DNA of 64,000 nucleotides from Streptomyces sp. SJL17-4 (GTDB lineage: Bacteria > Actinomycetota > Actinomycetes > Streptomycetales > Streptomycetaceae). Shown here piece by piece: positions 7,016-20,006 of this stretch (position 1 is the first letter of the stretch; each line of letters begins with the position of its first letter). The notes under the pieces are model-generated. The model had not been told where the DNA came from. It searched no databases and saw nothing but the letters and a program-made list of their open reading frames with translations. The stretch spans positions 4,561,501 through 4,625,500 of the forward strand of contig NZ_CP104578.1 in assembly GCF_036826855.1 (NCBI RefSeq), read 5' to 3'. The position numbers and the translations under genes were made by a program.

Positions 7016-9640
7016 TCAGGACGGGTCGCCGTACTGGAGACCGCGTCCGTTGGTGCCGACGTAGACACGCCCGTAGATGTCGGGGTCGCCGGTGATGACG
7101 CCGACGCCGCCGATGCTGCCCCACTGGTGGGCGTCGTCGTTGACGCGGAGCCAGGTGGCGCCCTTGTCGGTGGAGCGGAAGACGCCGGTGACGTCCTTGA
7201 CGGTACCGATCAGGTACAGGGCCTGGTAGGAGGCGCCCGGCGCCGCCTTGCCGAAGCCGAGGGCGGAGGCGGACTGCACCGTCGTGAGCGTGGTGAAGGT
7301 GCGGCCTCCGTCGGTGGAGTGCAGCAGCCCCTTGTCACCGCCGGCGATCCACAGGTCCCCGGCGATGCCGGGGGCGGCCGTGAGCCGGCCGGTGGGCAGG
7401 TTGCCGGCGCGGGCGGTGAAGGTCGCGCCGCCGTCGGTGTCGGCGTAGAGCGTGCCGCCCGACAGGGAGTAGAAGGTCCTGGCCGAGGAGCGGTCGGCGA
7501 CGACTGCGGCGTCGTTGCCCAGGCCGTTGACCCTCGACCAGCTCGCCCCGTTGTCGGTCGAGCGGTACGGGGCCTGACCGGCTTCGGTCCAGACGATGGT
7601 GGAGCCGTCCGCCGACAGCGCGATACGGCCGTCCCGGGCACCGGCCACAGGCTCTGCCTTGAAGCCGGTCCAGTTGCTGCCGCCGTCGGTGGAGTAGGCG
7701 CCGTCCTGCTCGCCGCCACGGCCGACGCGGACCATCATCGAGGGCTTGGACTGGGCGAAGTCGATATCGGTGCTGTTGGTCATCAACGGGTTCTTCAGCC
7801 GCCCGGAGGGCACCTTGGTCAGGGAGTCGTGCCGGAAGCCGCCCTGGTCGCCCATGGAGGTGATGACGGTGGCGCCGCCGGGAGGGGCGACCGCGTCCAG
7901 CAGCGCGGTCTCCTCAAGGCCTCGGGCACCCATGCTCCAGTGGCTGGTGCCGCCGCTGTCGGAGGCATGGGCGTCCTTGCTGCGCAGGATGCCGTTGCCG
8001 GTGCCGTACAGCACGTGCCCGGAGTCGAAGGGATCGATGGCCAGGGCGGTCATCCAGTGCCCGGTGTGCGTGCCGACGTAAGGAGCGCCGGAGGCGTCCC
8101 GCGCCGACTTGCCGGCCAGCGCCTTCCAGGTCGTACCGCCGTCGGTGGTCCGGTAGATCTCGTCCTCGGGCCACCAGCGGCCGAGGGTGGTGACCATGAC
8201 CGTGGACGGCTTGCGCGGGTCGACCGCCAGACCGGAGAAGCCGTGACTTCCCTGGGACGGGGAGATGTTCTTCCACGCCCCGCTGCCCGGCGTGTGCTTC
8301 CACACCGAACCCGCCGTCACGCCGTTGGGTCCGAGATTGTCGGTGTACGTCAGGTACAGCGAGCCGTCACCGGAGAGCACGCCGTGCTGCGGCAGCTGGC
8401 CGGCGGGCTGCCCGGGGACGGCCCGCCAGGTGCTGCCGCCGTCGGTGGAGCGGTACAGGGAGGTGGATCTGTCGGCGACGCCGACGTAGACCGTCTTGCT
8501 GCCGGCCGGGCCGTACGTCACGAAGGAGATGCCGCCGCCACTGCTCGCCCCGTCCTTGACGGGGAACGAGGAGACGCGGCTCCATGTGACGCCGTGGTCG
8601 GTGCTGCGCCACAGGCCGTTCTTGCGGCTGCCGAGGAGCAGGTTGGCGTTGTTCGCGGGGTCGACCACCAGCCGCTCGCCCGCCCCGCGGCCGTCCTCGT
8701 TGCCGCCCAGCTTGAAGGGCAGGTCGGTGCGCTTGAAGGTGCGGCCCTTGTCGGTGGAGCGCAGGATCGCGCCGTTGCCCGCCCAGTCGTTGGTGTAGGT
8801 GCCCGCCCCGAGGTAGAGCCGCTCGGGGTCGACGGGGTCGGTGGCCACCGAGTCGATGCCCAGCAGGTTCCAGTCCTTCTCGCCGACCCAGTCGGTCAGC
8901 GGGATCCACTGCTCGGCCGCGGGGTCCCAGCGGTAGGCGCCGCCCATGTCGGTGCGCGCGTACAGCAGGCCCTTCTCCCGCTGGTTGAACACCAGCCCGG
9001 TGACGTAACCGCCGCCCACCACCTGGGCGTTGTTCCACACGTACGGTCCGGTCCCGGCCGCCGGGGACTCGGCCGTCTTCACCAGCTTCCACTGCTGGTT
9101 GGTGCTGCCCTTGCCGGGGTACTGGATGACCACCGCGCCATTGGCCGTGGAGCCTCCGGAGACGTCCAGGACCTGGCCGCTCCTGCGGGACGTGAAGGTG
9201 ACGACGTCGGAACCGCTCACCTCGTCGATCCGCCACTCCTGGGAGGCGGAGGCGCTGTCGGTCTGCTGCTCGGCGGCGGCCGCCTGGGCGGACGAACCGC
9301 CCGCTATGCCCAGCACTTTGCCGCTGTTGCGGTTCACCAGCTCGTAGTAGCCGTCCCCGGTGGGCCGCAGCTTCCACTGCTGGTTGGCGGTGTTCTGGTC
9401 GGTCCACTGCTGGATGCGGGTGCCGTCGGCGGTGGAGAAGGCGTTGACGTCCAGCGCCTTGCCGCTGCGTACGGAGACCAGCCGGTAGTAGGCATTGCCG
9501 TCGACCGTCGCGGCCTGCGAGTCGTCCTGCACGAACAGGAGATACGGCACGACGAGGGCGGGCGCTCCGAGCAGCAGTCCGGTCGCGGTCCAGCGACGGC
9601 GGTGACGCCCGCGGCGCCCACGGTTCGTGGGGTTCTTCAT
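7016..9640 (-). CDS. Secreted GH74 xyloglucanase with N-terminal ricin-type lectin domain
   Basis: Exported protein of 874 aa. A twin-Arg-rich N-terminus and hydrophobic run (to about residue 42) precede a beta-trefoil ricin-type lectin domain (about 45-185, QxW repeats such as NQQWKL). The catalytic GH74 part (about 195-874) consists of two beta-propellers built from repeats of the type LYRSTDGGSTW. GH74 enzymes cut the glucan backbone of xyloglucan. Candidate catalytic Asp residues lie in RTDMGGAYRWD and SMGDQGGFRHD, the two positions conserved in the family. A ricin-type domain at the N-terminus is unusual, since many Streptomyces GH74 proteins carry a C-terminal CBM2 (family knowledge). 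The ATG has AAGGAG 11 nt upstream. It starts 40 nt after the GH10-GH62 gene and is co-transcribed with it. Confidence 0.93.
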   Translation of the reverse strand: MKNPTNRGRRGRHRRRWTATGLLLGAPALVVPYLLFVQDDSQAATVDGNAYYRLVSVRSGKALDVNAFSTADGTRIQQWTDQNTANQQWKLRPTGDGYYELVNRNSGKVLGIAGGSSAQAAAAEQQTDSASASQEWRIDEVSGSDVVTFTSRRSGQVLDVSGGSTANGAVVIQYPGKGSTNQQWKLVKTAESPAAGTGPYVWNNAQVVGGGYVTGLVFNQREKGLLYARTDMGGAYRWDPAAEQWIPLTDWVGEKDWNLLGIDSVATDPVDPERLYLGAGTYTNDWAGNGAILRSTDKGRTFKRTDLPFKLGGNEDGRGAGERLVVDPANNANLLLGSRKNGLWRSTDHGVTWSRVSSFPVKDGASSGGGISFVTYGPAGSKTVYVGVADRSTSLYRSTDGGSTWRAVPGQPAGQLPQHGVLSGDGSLYLTYTDNLGPNGVTAGSVWKHTPGSGAWKNISPSQGSHGFSGLAVDPRKPSTVMVTTLGRWWPEDEIYRTTDGGTTWKALAGKSARDASGAPYVGTHTGHWMTALAIDPFDSGHVLYGTGNGILRSKDAHASDSGGTSHWSMGARGLEETALLDAVAPPGGATVITSMGDQGGFRHDSLTKVPSGRLKNPLMTNSTDIDFAQSKPSMMVRVGRGGEQDGAYSTDGGSNWTGFKAEPVAGARDGRIALSADGSTIVWTEAGQAPYRSTDNGASWSRVNGLGNDAAVVADRSSARTFYSLSGGTLYADTDGGATFTARAGNLPTGRLTAAPGIAGDLWIAGGDKGLLHSTDGGRTFTTLTTVQSASALGFGKAAPGASYQALYLIGTVKDVTGVFRSTDKGATWLRVNDDAHQWGSIGGVGVITGDPDIYGRVYVGTNGRGLQYGDPS

Positions 9641-9680
9641 GGGGGGTGTTTCTCCTTGCGTATGACCGTGGATCGGGCAG

Positions 9681-13955
<4,275 letters not shown>

Positions 13956-14125
13956 CCCCACCTCCCTCAGGGGAGCGATCTTCCCTCAGGGAAGCGATCC
14001 GCCGAGTACGGCGCCTCACCTTAGCGTCGGCAAGGTATGCGGCCAAAGCCTGAGCCGTGGGCCGACGGACCGGCCCGTGCCGACCTTGGAGGGCCCGGTA
14101 CCACGCGTTGTGGCACGACGGCGGA

Positions 14126-15322
14126 TCAGCCACGCCACTCGACCAGGACGAGAGTGGCGTCGTCCGAGGTGGCTTCGCCGCGTGCTCGCTTGAGCGTATG
14201 GGACAGGTCCCGTGCCACCGCGCGAACGCCTCGGTCCGCCTTCTCCAGCTGGTTCACCCAGTCGATGAGCTGGTCCTCGCCGAACTGCTCCTGCCCGCTC
14301 TCGTGCTCCTCGATCAGGCCGTCGGTGAAGCAGAGGACGCGGTCCCCCGGTTCGAGCATCACGCTGCTGACCTGTGGCTGGGCTCCTCCGAAGCCGACGG
14401 GGAGGGTGGTGGGGCTGTCCAGGCGGCCCATGACACGGTGCTCGCGGATCAGGACGGGGGCAGGGTGTCCCGCGTTGACCCACTGGAGACGGCCGGTGGT
14501 CGTGTCCAGCCGCATCATCTGTGCGGTGACGAAGTGGTCGGGGGCGAACTGCTCGGCCACCGCCCGGTCCATGAAGAGGTAGATCTCGGACAGCTCGATG
14601 CTGATGCGGCGGGCGTGCCGGTAGGCGCCGATGGCGACGGTGGCCAGGGTGGCCGCGTTCAGGCCGTGGCCCATGGCGTCGATCACGGCGAGGTGGAAGG
14701 TGTCGCCGTTCAGGGCGTAGTCGAAGCTGTCGCCCGCGATGTCGTAGGCGGGTTCGAGGACTCCGGCGACGGCGACGCGCGGCATGGTCATGGTCAGCGG
14801 CGGCAGGAGCGACCACTGGATCTCCGCGGCGACGCTCATCGGCTCGCTGCGGCGGGTGCGGAAGAAGAGGTCGGTGTGGTTGTTCTTGGTCTGCAGCAGG
14901 TCGGCGGCCAACCCCGCGATCCTGCGCAGGATGCGGCGGTCGTCGTCGTCGACCGCGTCCAGGGTGACGGCCAGGACGGCTTGGTCGCCGCCGTCGAGCA
15001 GCGGTAGGTGGACGCGTACCCCATCGGCCAGCGCCAGCTCGACCGGGCGAGACGTGAGGAAACACCTGCCGGCCTCCGAGTCGTCGATGGAGAGGGGCTC
15101 GCCGCCCGTCAGCCCTTCGGCGAGCAGGGGCACCAGCCTCTGCTGCCCGTAGTCCTGAAGCAGGATCTGCGGATCCCTGCCCCCCAACCGGCCCACTGTC
15201 TCGGCGATGACCAGCCCGATCCGGTCGGGCGGCAGCTCGTGCGCCCGGTCCAGGACCGCGCCCAGGAGTCCCTCTCCGAAGCTCTCCGAGCGATCGGGTT
15301 TCCCGAGCCGTCCGAGGGTCAT
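14126..15322 (-). CDS. GAF-like/SpoIIE (PP2C) serine phosphatase
   Basis: Cytosolic protein of 398 aa. The N-terminal ~180 residues resemble a GAF-type sensory domain (LPLLDGGDQAVLAVTLD). The C-terminal ~210 residues are a SpoIIE/PP2C phosphatase: PAYDIAGDSFDYA, the metal-binding AVIDAMGHGL, GHPAPVLI, CFTDGLIEE and TSDDATLVLVEW. Such proteins dephosphorylate anti-sigma antagonists in partner-switching pathways that control SigB-like sigma factors. No anti-sigma gene is adjacent here; the downstream DUF5994 and PRC-barrel genes have a stress-response flavour, so a general-stress role is an inference. GGAGG lies 7 nt before the ATG at 15322. Confidence 0.92.
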   Translation of the reverse strand: MTLGRLGKPDRSESFGEGLLGAVLDRAHELPPDRIGLVIAETVGRLGGRDPQILLQDYGQQRLVPLLAEGLTGGEPLSIDDSEAGRCFLTSRPVELALADGVRVHLPLLDGGDQAVLAVTLDAVDDDDRRILRRIAGLAADLLQTKNNHTDLFFRTRRSEPMSVAAEIQWSLLPPLTMTMPRVAVAGVLEPAYDIAGDSFDYALNGDTFHLAVIDAMGHGLNAATLATVAIGAYRHARRISIELSEIYLFMDRAVAEQFAPDHFVTAQMMRLDTTTGRLQWVNAGHPAPVLIREHRVMGRLDSPTTLPVGFGGAQPQVSSVMLEPGDRVLCFTDGLIEEHESGQEQFGEDQLIDWVNQLEKADRGVRAVARDLSHTLKRARGEATSDDATLVLVEWRG

Positions 15323-15556
15323 CCCGTTGCCTCCAACCGAGCGGCGATGACCTCGCCCGGTCCTGCCGTACGGGGCGGGTGCCGCGGCCGCGCGGCGACT
15401 GGGTACCGGAGCGGCCCGTACCAGAGATGTGGCCTTCAGGATGCTCCTCGGCGGCAGGTCACGCCACATGGCCACCATGTGGGGACACCGGTTGCAGGTG
15501 GCCGGGCCTCCCTCTCCGGGCCCTTTCGAGCCCGGCAGGTCCGGAGGCGGACCGGC

Positions 15557-15829
15557 TCAGCCGCCCTCTTCCTCCTCCGCTTCCATGAGGCGGATGCCCT
15601 GGTGGGTGAGCGAGACCATCGCGGGTGTGTTTCCCGGCTCCCAGTCGACGGTGACCAGTCCCTCGCCCGCGAGGTAGGAGCAGGCGGCGGCGAGATCCTG
15701 CTCCGGGATGCGCAGGTCGTGGTTGAGCGCGGCTCCGGTGATGCCGAGCAGGCGGTTTCCTTCGGCGGCCGCGTAGAGCGCCTGGAGGATCTGTCGGCGG
15801 TACCGCTGCCGCTCGTGGAGTGTCGCCAT
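15557..15829 (-). CDS. Small winged-helix-like hypothetical protein
   Basis: 90 aa, acidic C-terminus (EAEEEEGG). The pattern of helices followed by GEGLVTVDWEPGNTPAMVSLTHQGIRLM resembles a winged-helix DNA-binding fold of the kind that ends with a beta-wing and a last helix. The specific family is not recognised. The spacing from AGGA to the ATG is long (about 12 nt). It is the last gene of a compact minus-strand group beginning at 17056, so it may be co-transcribed with the DUF5994 gene. Codon use is typical of the region. Confidence 0.7.
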   Translation of the reverse strand: MATLHERQRYRRQILQALYAAAEGNRLLGITGAALNHDLRIPEQDLAAACSYLAGEGLVTVDWEPGNTPAMVSLTHQGIRLMEAEEEEGG

Positions 15830-15871
15830 GGCCGCGTGGTCCTGTCGTGGTGTGGTGCCGTTCGTGGCCGG

Positions 15872-16255
15872 TCAGCGTTCCTCGGGGTGGGGGCCGGTGC
15901 CGGTGGGTGGTCTGCTGGTGGCGAGCCAGGTGCGGGCGGGTCCGGCGGTGGTCTCGGTGTCGACGGTGAGGTGGAGCCGTGTGCCGCCGCCCGGCACGGG
16001 GTAGCTGCGCTGTTCCGTCCCGGCGAAGCACCGGCGGATCACTTCGGCGACCGCGCGGGCGGCCTCGGGGGTGGCGGAGACGATACGGATCTCGGCGTGT
16101 TCGGCCTGCGGCAGTGGTTCGTTCTCGGTGGGGTGCAAGACGGGCGTGCTCCGTTCGGGACAGAAGCGAGAGGCCGGCGGGTGGGTTGTCCCGGGTGTCG
16201 GGTGCCCCACCCGCGGCCTTCGGCCGGAGGAGTGGTCTGAGGTCGGGCAGGTCAC
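15872..16255 (-). CDS. Hypothetical protein coupled to a small membrane protein
   Basis: 127 aa. The N-terminal 45 residues are Pro-rich and of low complexity. The rest (EIRIVSATPEAARAVAEVIRRCF, then TRLHLTVDTE) looks like a small alpha/beta domain, but no family is recognised. The GTG start at 16255 overlaps the TGA of the upstream 69-aa gene (GTGA), which favours this start through translational coupling. A later TTG at the HPTENEP segment is possible if the Pro-rich part is not translated. Part of the minus-strand group starting at 17056. Confidence 0.6.
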   Translation of the reverse strand: MTCPTSDHSSGRRPRVGHPTPGTTHPPASRFCPERSTPVLHPTENEPLPQAEHAEIRIVSATPEAARAVAEVIRRCFAGTEQRSYPVPGGGTRLHLTVDTETTAGPARTWLATSRPPTGTGPHPEER

Positions 16256-16461
16256 GGCCAGGTGCCTGTAGGCCGCCGATCGGCGATCCGTTCGGGCGCC
16301 CCGGGGTTGTTGTGACCGGGGGGACGGCTGAGGGAGGGGTAGGGGTCGCTGAAGTGGTGGGCCGCTATGCGCGCGTCGTGCTGGGCGTTGAGCCGGTGGA
16401 TCAGGCGTGTGCCGAGCGCGATCAGAAGTGCGGCTGCCAGGAGCGTGATCACGGTCTCCAT
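16252..16461 (-). CDS. Small single-span membrane protein
   Basis: 69 aa. Residues 3-19 form one hydrophobic helix (VITLLAAALLIALGTRL); the rest is a hydrophilic tail rich in Pro, Arg and His. No known family is recognised. A strong ribosome-binding site (GGGAGGTGAGG) precedes the ATG, and only 4 nt separate the start from the stop of the DUF5994 gene upstream. The stop overlaps the GTG of the next gene. The tight packing indicates one transcript. Confidence 0.75.
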   Translation of the reverse strand: METVITLLAAALLIALGTRLIHRLNAQHDARIAAHHFSDPYPSLSRPPGHNNPGAPERIADRRPTGTWP

Positions 16462-16465
16462 GTCC

Positions 16466-17056
16466 TCACCTCCCGGTGTGTCCCGGCAGCGGGATCATCC
16501 GCGCGCCGACGACGGGGTGCGCCGCTGGGTGCGACCGGGGCGCCGGGTCGGCCCCGCCGTCGGTCTCCCAGGCGTCTTCGCTGCTCCGTGCCTCCCGCAT
16601 ACGGCGGCTGGTCGCGGCCTCGCCGGACATCAGCGAGCCCGCGGTGAGAACGCTGCCGGGGAGCGCGGCGGCAGTCATCAGCCGGGCCGCGGAGGCGGGT
16701 TCGGTCTCGGGCGGAATGACGAGCAGGTCGCAGCGGCCGGTCGTGTAGGACAGCAGGATGACCTTGTCCGGGTCCTGCTCGGTGAACCAGCCCACGTGCA
16801 GGACGTGGCCGGTGGCGGCGACCTTGTGCGGGACGACGGGCCAGTGGCCGGGGTTCACCAGGACACGGGTGATGCGGCCCGAGCGTCCTTCGAGGGCGTC
16901 GGCCAGCGCCGGCAACTCGGCTGCCAGGTCGCGGGAACGGGGCCACCAGGCGCCGTCGAGCCGACCGGCAAGGGTGGTCTTCGGGGTGAGCGACAAGCGG
17001 GCCGGAAGTCCTGGGGAGAGGGCGCGGTTCGCTGTCCTGTCGAGGGTGGTGGTCAT
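16466..17056 (-). CDS. DUF5994 family protein (copy 1)
   Basis: 196 aa. The core LDGAWWPRSRDLAAELPALADAL, then ITRVLVNPGHWPVVPHKV and CDLLVIPPETEP, matches the actinobacterial DUF5994 pattern. Function is unknown; there is no signal peptide or membrane segment. The C-terminal ~50 residues are a low-complexity extension missing from the second copy at 17363. Start chosen at the ATG of MTTTLDRTANRAL. It leads a minus-strand group of four small genes and is divergent from the other DUF5994 copy across about 300 bases. Confidence 0.85.
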   Translation of the reverse strand: MTTTLDRTANRALSPGLPARLSLTPKTTLAGRLDGAWWPRSRDLAAELPALADALEGRSGRITRVLVNPGHWPVVPHKVAATGHVLHVGWFTEQDPDKVILLSYTTGRCDLLVIPPETEPASAARLMTAAALPGSVLTAGSLMSGEAATSRRMREARSSEDAWETDGGADPAPRSHPAAHPVVGARMIPLPGHTGR

Positions 17057-17362
17057 GGCGGACCTGCCCCCGGGCCGCCCGTCGGCAGCCCGGTTGTTCG
17101 TTTTCCCCGGAAATGACACCTGCGTGAAAGCTGGTGCTCGAAGTACTTCCGGTACTTCCAGCGTACGTCCGAACAGTCCGTTCACGGCCCGATACGGGGA
17201 GGGACTTCCGGTTCGTACGAAAGAGTGTGCGGCGACGGGCGGACCTGCGGGAGCCGGAGTTACCGTGAGATGACGGCACGGTCGCCCCGCCGGCGGCCTG
17301 TCGCCCCGTGGGCGCGGCCGTGACGGGCCGCGGCACTTCACCCGTAGACGAGCGGATCCACC
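17057..17362. other. Divergent promoter region between two DUF5994 genes
   Basis: 306 bases without a gene. Two GTACTTCC units (17143-17150 and 17152-17159) form a 9-nt-spaced direct repeat between the two starts. A paralogue pair read divergently from one region suggests shared control. Confidence 0.45.
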
Positions 17363-17854
17363 ATGGCCGACTCCGACATCCCGCCCCCCTTGCTCCTGCC
17401 GGACGAGATCCACCAGGCGGTGCGCCCCGGTACGGCTCTGCTCCGGCTGGAGACGACGCACTCCCGGCAGGGCGTCCTCGACGGGGCGTGGTGGCCGCGC
17501 ACCCGAGACGTGGAGCAGGAGGTTCCCGCGCTGGTGGGAGCCCTGACCGAACACCTCGGACCCATCACCCGGGTCGGCCTGGACGCCACCGCGTGGGACG
17601 CGATCCCGCCCCGGCTGATCATCGGCGACCAGGTCGTGCACCTCGACTCCTTCCCCGTCGGCGACGACACCGTCCTGATCACCCGAGGCGACAAGGACCA
17701 CTTCGCACTGATGGTGGTGCCGCCGGACACGGAACCCGACGCCGCCCGCACGGCCATGGCCCGTGCGGTCCGCGCGGACAACATCACGCAGGCCACCGAG
17801 CTCCTCGTCGCCGCACTTCCCCCACCGACGACCGAACAGGGAGGAGAGACATGA
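17363..17854 (+). CDS. DUF5994 family protein (copy 2)
   Basis: 163 aa, paralogue of the protein at 16466-17056. It shows the same LDGAWWPRTRDVEQEVPALV, ITRVGLDATAWDAIP and HFALMVVPPDTEP blocks. Function is unknown. The stop codon overlaps the ATG of the PRC-barrel gene (ATGA), so the two products are probably made together. No membrane or signal sequence. GAGCGGATCC precedes the ATG; the ribosome-binding site is moderate. Confidence 0.87.
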   Translation: MADSDIPPPLLLPDEIHQAVRPGTALLRLETTHSRQGVLDGAWWPRTRDVEQEVPALVGALTEHLGPITRVGLDATAWDAIPPRLIIGDQVVHLDSFPVGDDTVLITRGDKDHFALMVVPPDTEPDAARTAMARAVRADNITQATELLVAALPPPTTEQGGET

Positions 17855-18207
17855 TCCAGACGGCGGACATCCGCGAGTGGCGCAACCAGGCCGTGGTGGA
17901 CCCCGGCGGCCACAAGATAGGCGAACTGGAATCCGTCTACGTCGACACCAGCACCGACGAACCGGCCATGGCCACGGTCCGCGTCGGCCTGCCCACCCGG
18001 CACCGCCTGGTGTTCGTCCCCCTGGAAGGGGCGACGGTGGGGCCGGGGTACGTGCGGGTCGCCCACGACAGGAAACTGGTGAAACAGAGCCCCTCCATCG
18101 GCCCGGACGACGTCCTGCCCTTCGAGGACGAGGAAGCCGTCTTCCGCCACTACGGCCTCACCTACGAACCCGGTACGAACGACGAACGGCAACTCGCCAG
18201 ACGCTGA
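17851..18207 (+). CDS. PRC-barrel domain protein
   Basis: 118 aa. The N-terminal ~85 residues fit a PRC-barrel (ADIREWRNQAVVDPGGHKIG, ELESVYVDTSTDEPAMATVRVG, HRLVFVPLEGATVGPGYVRV), the fold found in RimM and in photosynthetic reaction centre H subunits. The C-terminal tail ends with DEEAVFRHYGLTYE, common in actinobacterial stand-alone PRC-barrel proteins. GGGAGGAG precedes the ATG, which lies inside the end of the DUF5994 gene. The role is unknown. Confidence 0.88.
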   Translation: MIQTADIREWRNQAVVDPGGHKIGELESVYVDTSTDEPAMATVRVGLPTRHRLVFVPLEGATVGPGYVRVAHDRKLVKQSPSIGPDDVLPFEDEEAVFRHYGLTYEPGTNDERQLARR

Positions 18208-18233
18208 GCCCCCGACCGCCGGGAGGTGGCCCC

Positions 18234-18404
18234 ATGACACTCTTCCTCGCCCTGATCATCATCGCGATCATCCTGGGCCTCATCGGCGCCGTCGCCGACG
18301 GACTCCTCTTCCTGCTGTTCATCGGCATCGCGGTACTCGTGGCAGCCTTGCTCTACATGGCCATGCGCACCCGCCGCTCAGCCCGCCACCGCCCGCTCCG
18401 GTGA
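18234..18404 (+). CDS. Small hydrophobic membrane protein
   Basis: 56 aa, almost wholly hydrophobic (two closely spaced helices, about 3-22 and 25-45) with a basic C-terminus (MRTRRSARHRPLR). GGGAGGTGG lies 6 nt upstream of the ATG. It follows the PRC-barrel gene by 26 nt. Similar tiny membrane proteins often accompany actinobacterial stress genes; no function can be assigned. Confidence 0.75.
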   Translation: MTLFLALIIIAIILGLIGAVADGLLFLLFIGIAVLVAALLYMAMRTRRSARHRPLR

Positions 18405-18837
18405 CCTCGGGACCTGGTCAGGTCCAGCCCCGATGCCAGCGGTTGCCGCGACCAGCCCGCTGCCGACGTACCGTGCCCATCTCTTGGCCTCGGGGCCCTG
18501 GACGCCGTCGTCCCGGAGGGGACCGATCCGCTGGCTGTGAGGACGCTGATGCTCGGCGATGCCTACCGCACACCGGTCACGGTCACCTCTGCCGCGCTCG
18601 AAGAGGCCCTGCGGACGCTGGGGTGCGACGCGGGCCTCATGGCGGCGGTCGTCACAACGGCCCCAGCGCATTCACTCCGCCGAGGCCGCCCTTCCGGATC
18701 GTCACACGTGAGCGTGCTCGATCCATGTCCCATTGTACGACCGCGGGCCTGACAGGTCGGGAGGGAGAGCTCGACAGGTCTTGCGTTCGCGCAGTGTGAC
18801 GGTGCCACCGCCGACCCGACAGCCCGATCCTGAACCC
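18405..18837. other. Gene-poor stretch
   Basis: 433 bases between the end of the plus-strand group and the hydrolase stop codon. A 71-codon frame at 18537-18752 has no ribosome-binding site and no family resemblance, so it is not called. Possibly decayed sequence. Confidence 0.4.
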
Positions 18838-19602
18838 TCAGCGGCCGAGGTATCGCTCGATGGCCGCGGCGGCGGCCTCGGGGGACTCCTCCGGTGCGTA
18901 GTGTCCCGTGTCCGGGAGCACCTCCAGCTGAGCATTCGGATACCACTGGATCCAGGTCGCTCGCATGGCCTCGGGCCCCAGCGCGGGGTCGTTCGCGCCG
19001 GCGAGGAGGAGGACGGGGACCGGGTTGTCCTTCACCCGCTCGTGGAAGTCGACACGCGCCCAGGAGTCCAGGTACGTGCGAAAGGCCGTCGCCGAGGAAC
19101 ATCCCACCGAGCGGCTCACCATCCCGTCCAGCCAGGCGTCATCGCGCAGCCCGCCGGTGGTGTTGTCGATGATCGCCCTGCGGTTGCCGGGATTCTTCGC
19201 GGCCCCGGCGAACAGCTCCCACATCTCCCCTTCGAGCGGGAAGCCGGACGCAGGTACCGGCGAGATGCCGATGATCGAGCGGATGCGCTGCGGGGTCTCC
19301 AGCAGCATCAGTTGGGCCGCCTTGGCGCCCATGGAGTGGCCGATGACCGAGAAGGACTCCCAGCCCAGATGGTCGGCCACGGCCAAGGCATCCCCGGCGA
19401 CCTCGTCCATCGTGAACGCGCCGTCGGCGTCGATCGCCTCGCCGTAGCCGCGGCAGTCCAGGAAGGCGTAGCTGAACGCGTCCCCGTTCAAGTGGTCACG
19501 CATCGGGTCGAAGCTCGACCTGTCGCCGAACCAGTTGTGGAGCAGGAGGGCTCGCTCGGAGCCGGTGCCCATGACGTCGTGCGGAATGACCTGTCGTGTC
19601 AC
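18838..19602 (-). CDS. Alpha/beta-hydrolase
   Basis: 254 aa. Nucleophile elbow GHSMGA (Ser catalytic), an oxyanion-type strand LLLHNWFGD near the N-terminus, the acid in LLLAGANDPAL, and the His in PDTGHYAPEESP, so the triad is complete. The fold resembles the haloperoxidase/esterase group; substrate unknown. GTG start at 19602 preceded by GGGGAT. It stands alone, with gene-poor stretches on both sides, inside the putative tRNA-linked island. Confidence 0.9.
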   Translation of the reverse strand: MTRQVIPHDVMGTGSERALLLHNWFGDRSSFDPMRDHLNGDAFSYAFLDCRGYGEAIDADGAFTMDEVAGDALAVADHLGWESFSVIGHSMGAKAAQLMLLETPQRIRSIIGISPVPASGFPLEGEMWELFAGAAKNPGNRRAIIDNTTGGLRDDAWLDGMVSRSVGCSSATAFRTYLDSWARVDFHERVKDNPVPVLLLAGANDPALGPEAMRATWIQWYPNAQLEVLPDTGHYAPEESPEAAAAAIERYLGR

Positions 19603-19994
19603 AACATCCCCTGCTCATCAGGTGGTCGTGTGCTGCCGGCGGTCACCGGCGACCAAGTCTTGCGATCTCCGTCCGGCGGATGCGACGCGACGCCCCGCGA
19701 TGCGGGCATTCACTGTCGAGTCGAACCTGCAGAGCGGGGAAAGGAGGTGCGCAGTCGCTTCCGGCGCGCCTCGACCGGCAGGGCCGTGACCTGCCGGCTC
19801 GGGCGGCCTCGGCGCGGTCCCGCCGGGTGCGGCGGTCAGCCTCGATGAGGCATGACGTCGACGCCGTGTGCGGCTGCGAGCCTCAAGGTCGGGCGTCGGC
19901 CTGGACGTTACAGAGCTCGGCGCGGTGACTGTGGACCGACCGGGCTCTGGACGTGCGGACGAGTACTGCTCCGGTCAGGGCGGCTCAGAGCGGC
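19603..19994. other. Gene-poor stretch near the tRNA end of the island
   Basis: 392 bases with no supportable gene. No integrase remnant can be recognised, although this is where one would be expected beside a tRNA attachment site. Confidence 0.4.
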
Positions 19995-20006
19995 TCAGAG
20001 CGGCTC
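19981..20006. repeat. Tandem 10-mer at the stop codon of the 65-aa gene
   Basis: CGGCTCAGAG occurs twice in tandem plus a partial third unit. On the minus strand the unit contains the stop codon of the small hydrophilic gene (CTC TGA). Confidence 0.7.

Noticed and set aside
18537..18752. Possible 71-aa gene (starts MRTLMLGDAYRTP)
   Set aside because: No ribosome-binding site, no family, and Arg/Ser-rich second half; more likely decayed or chance.
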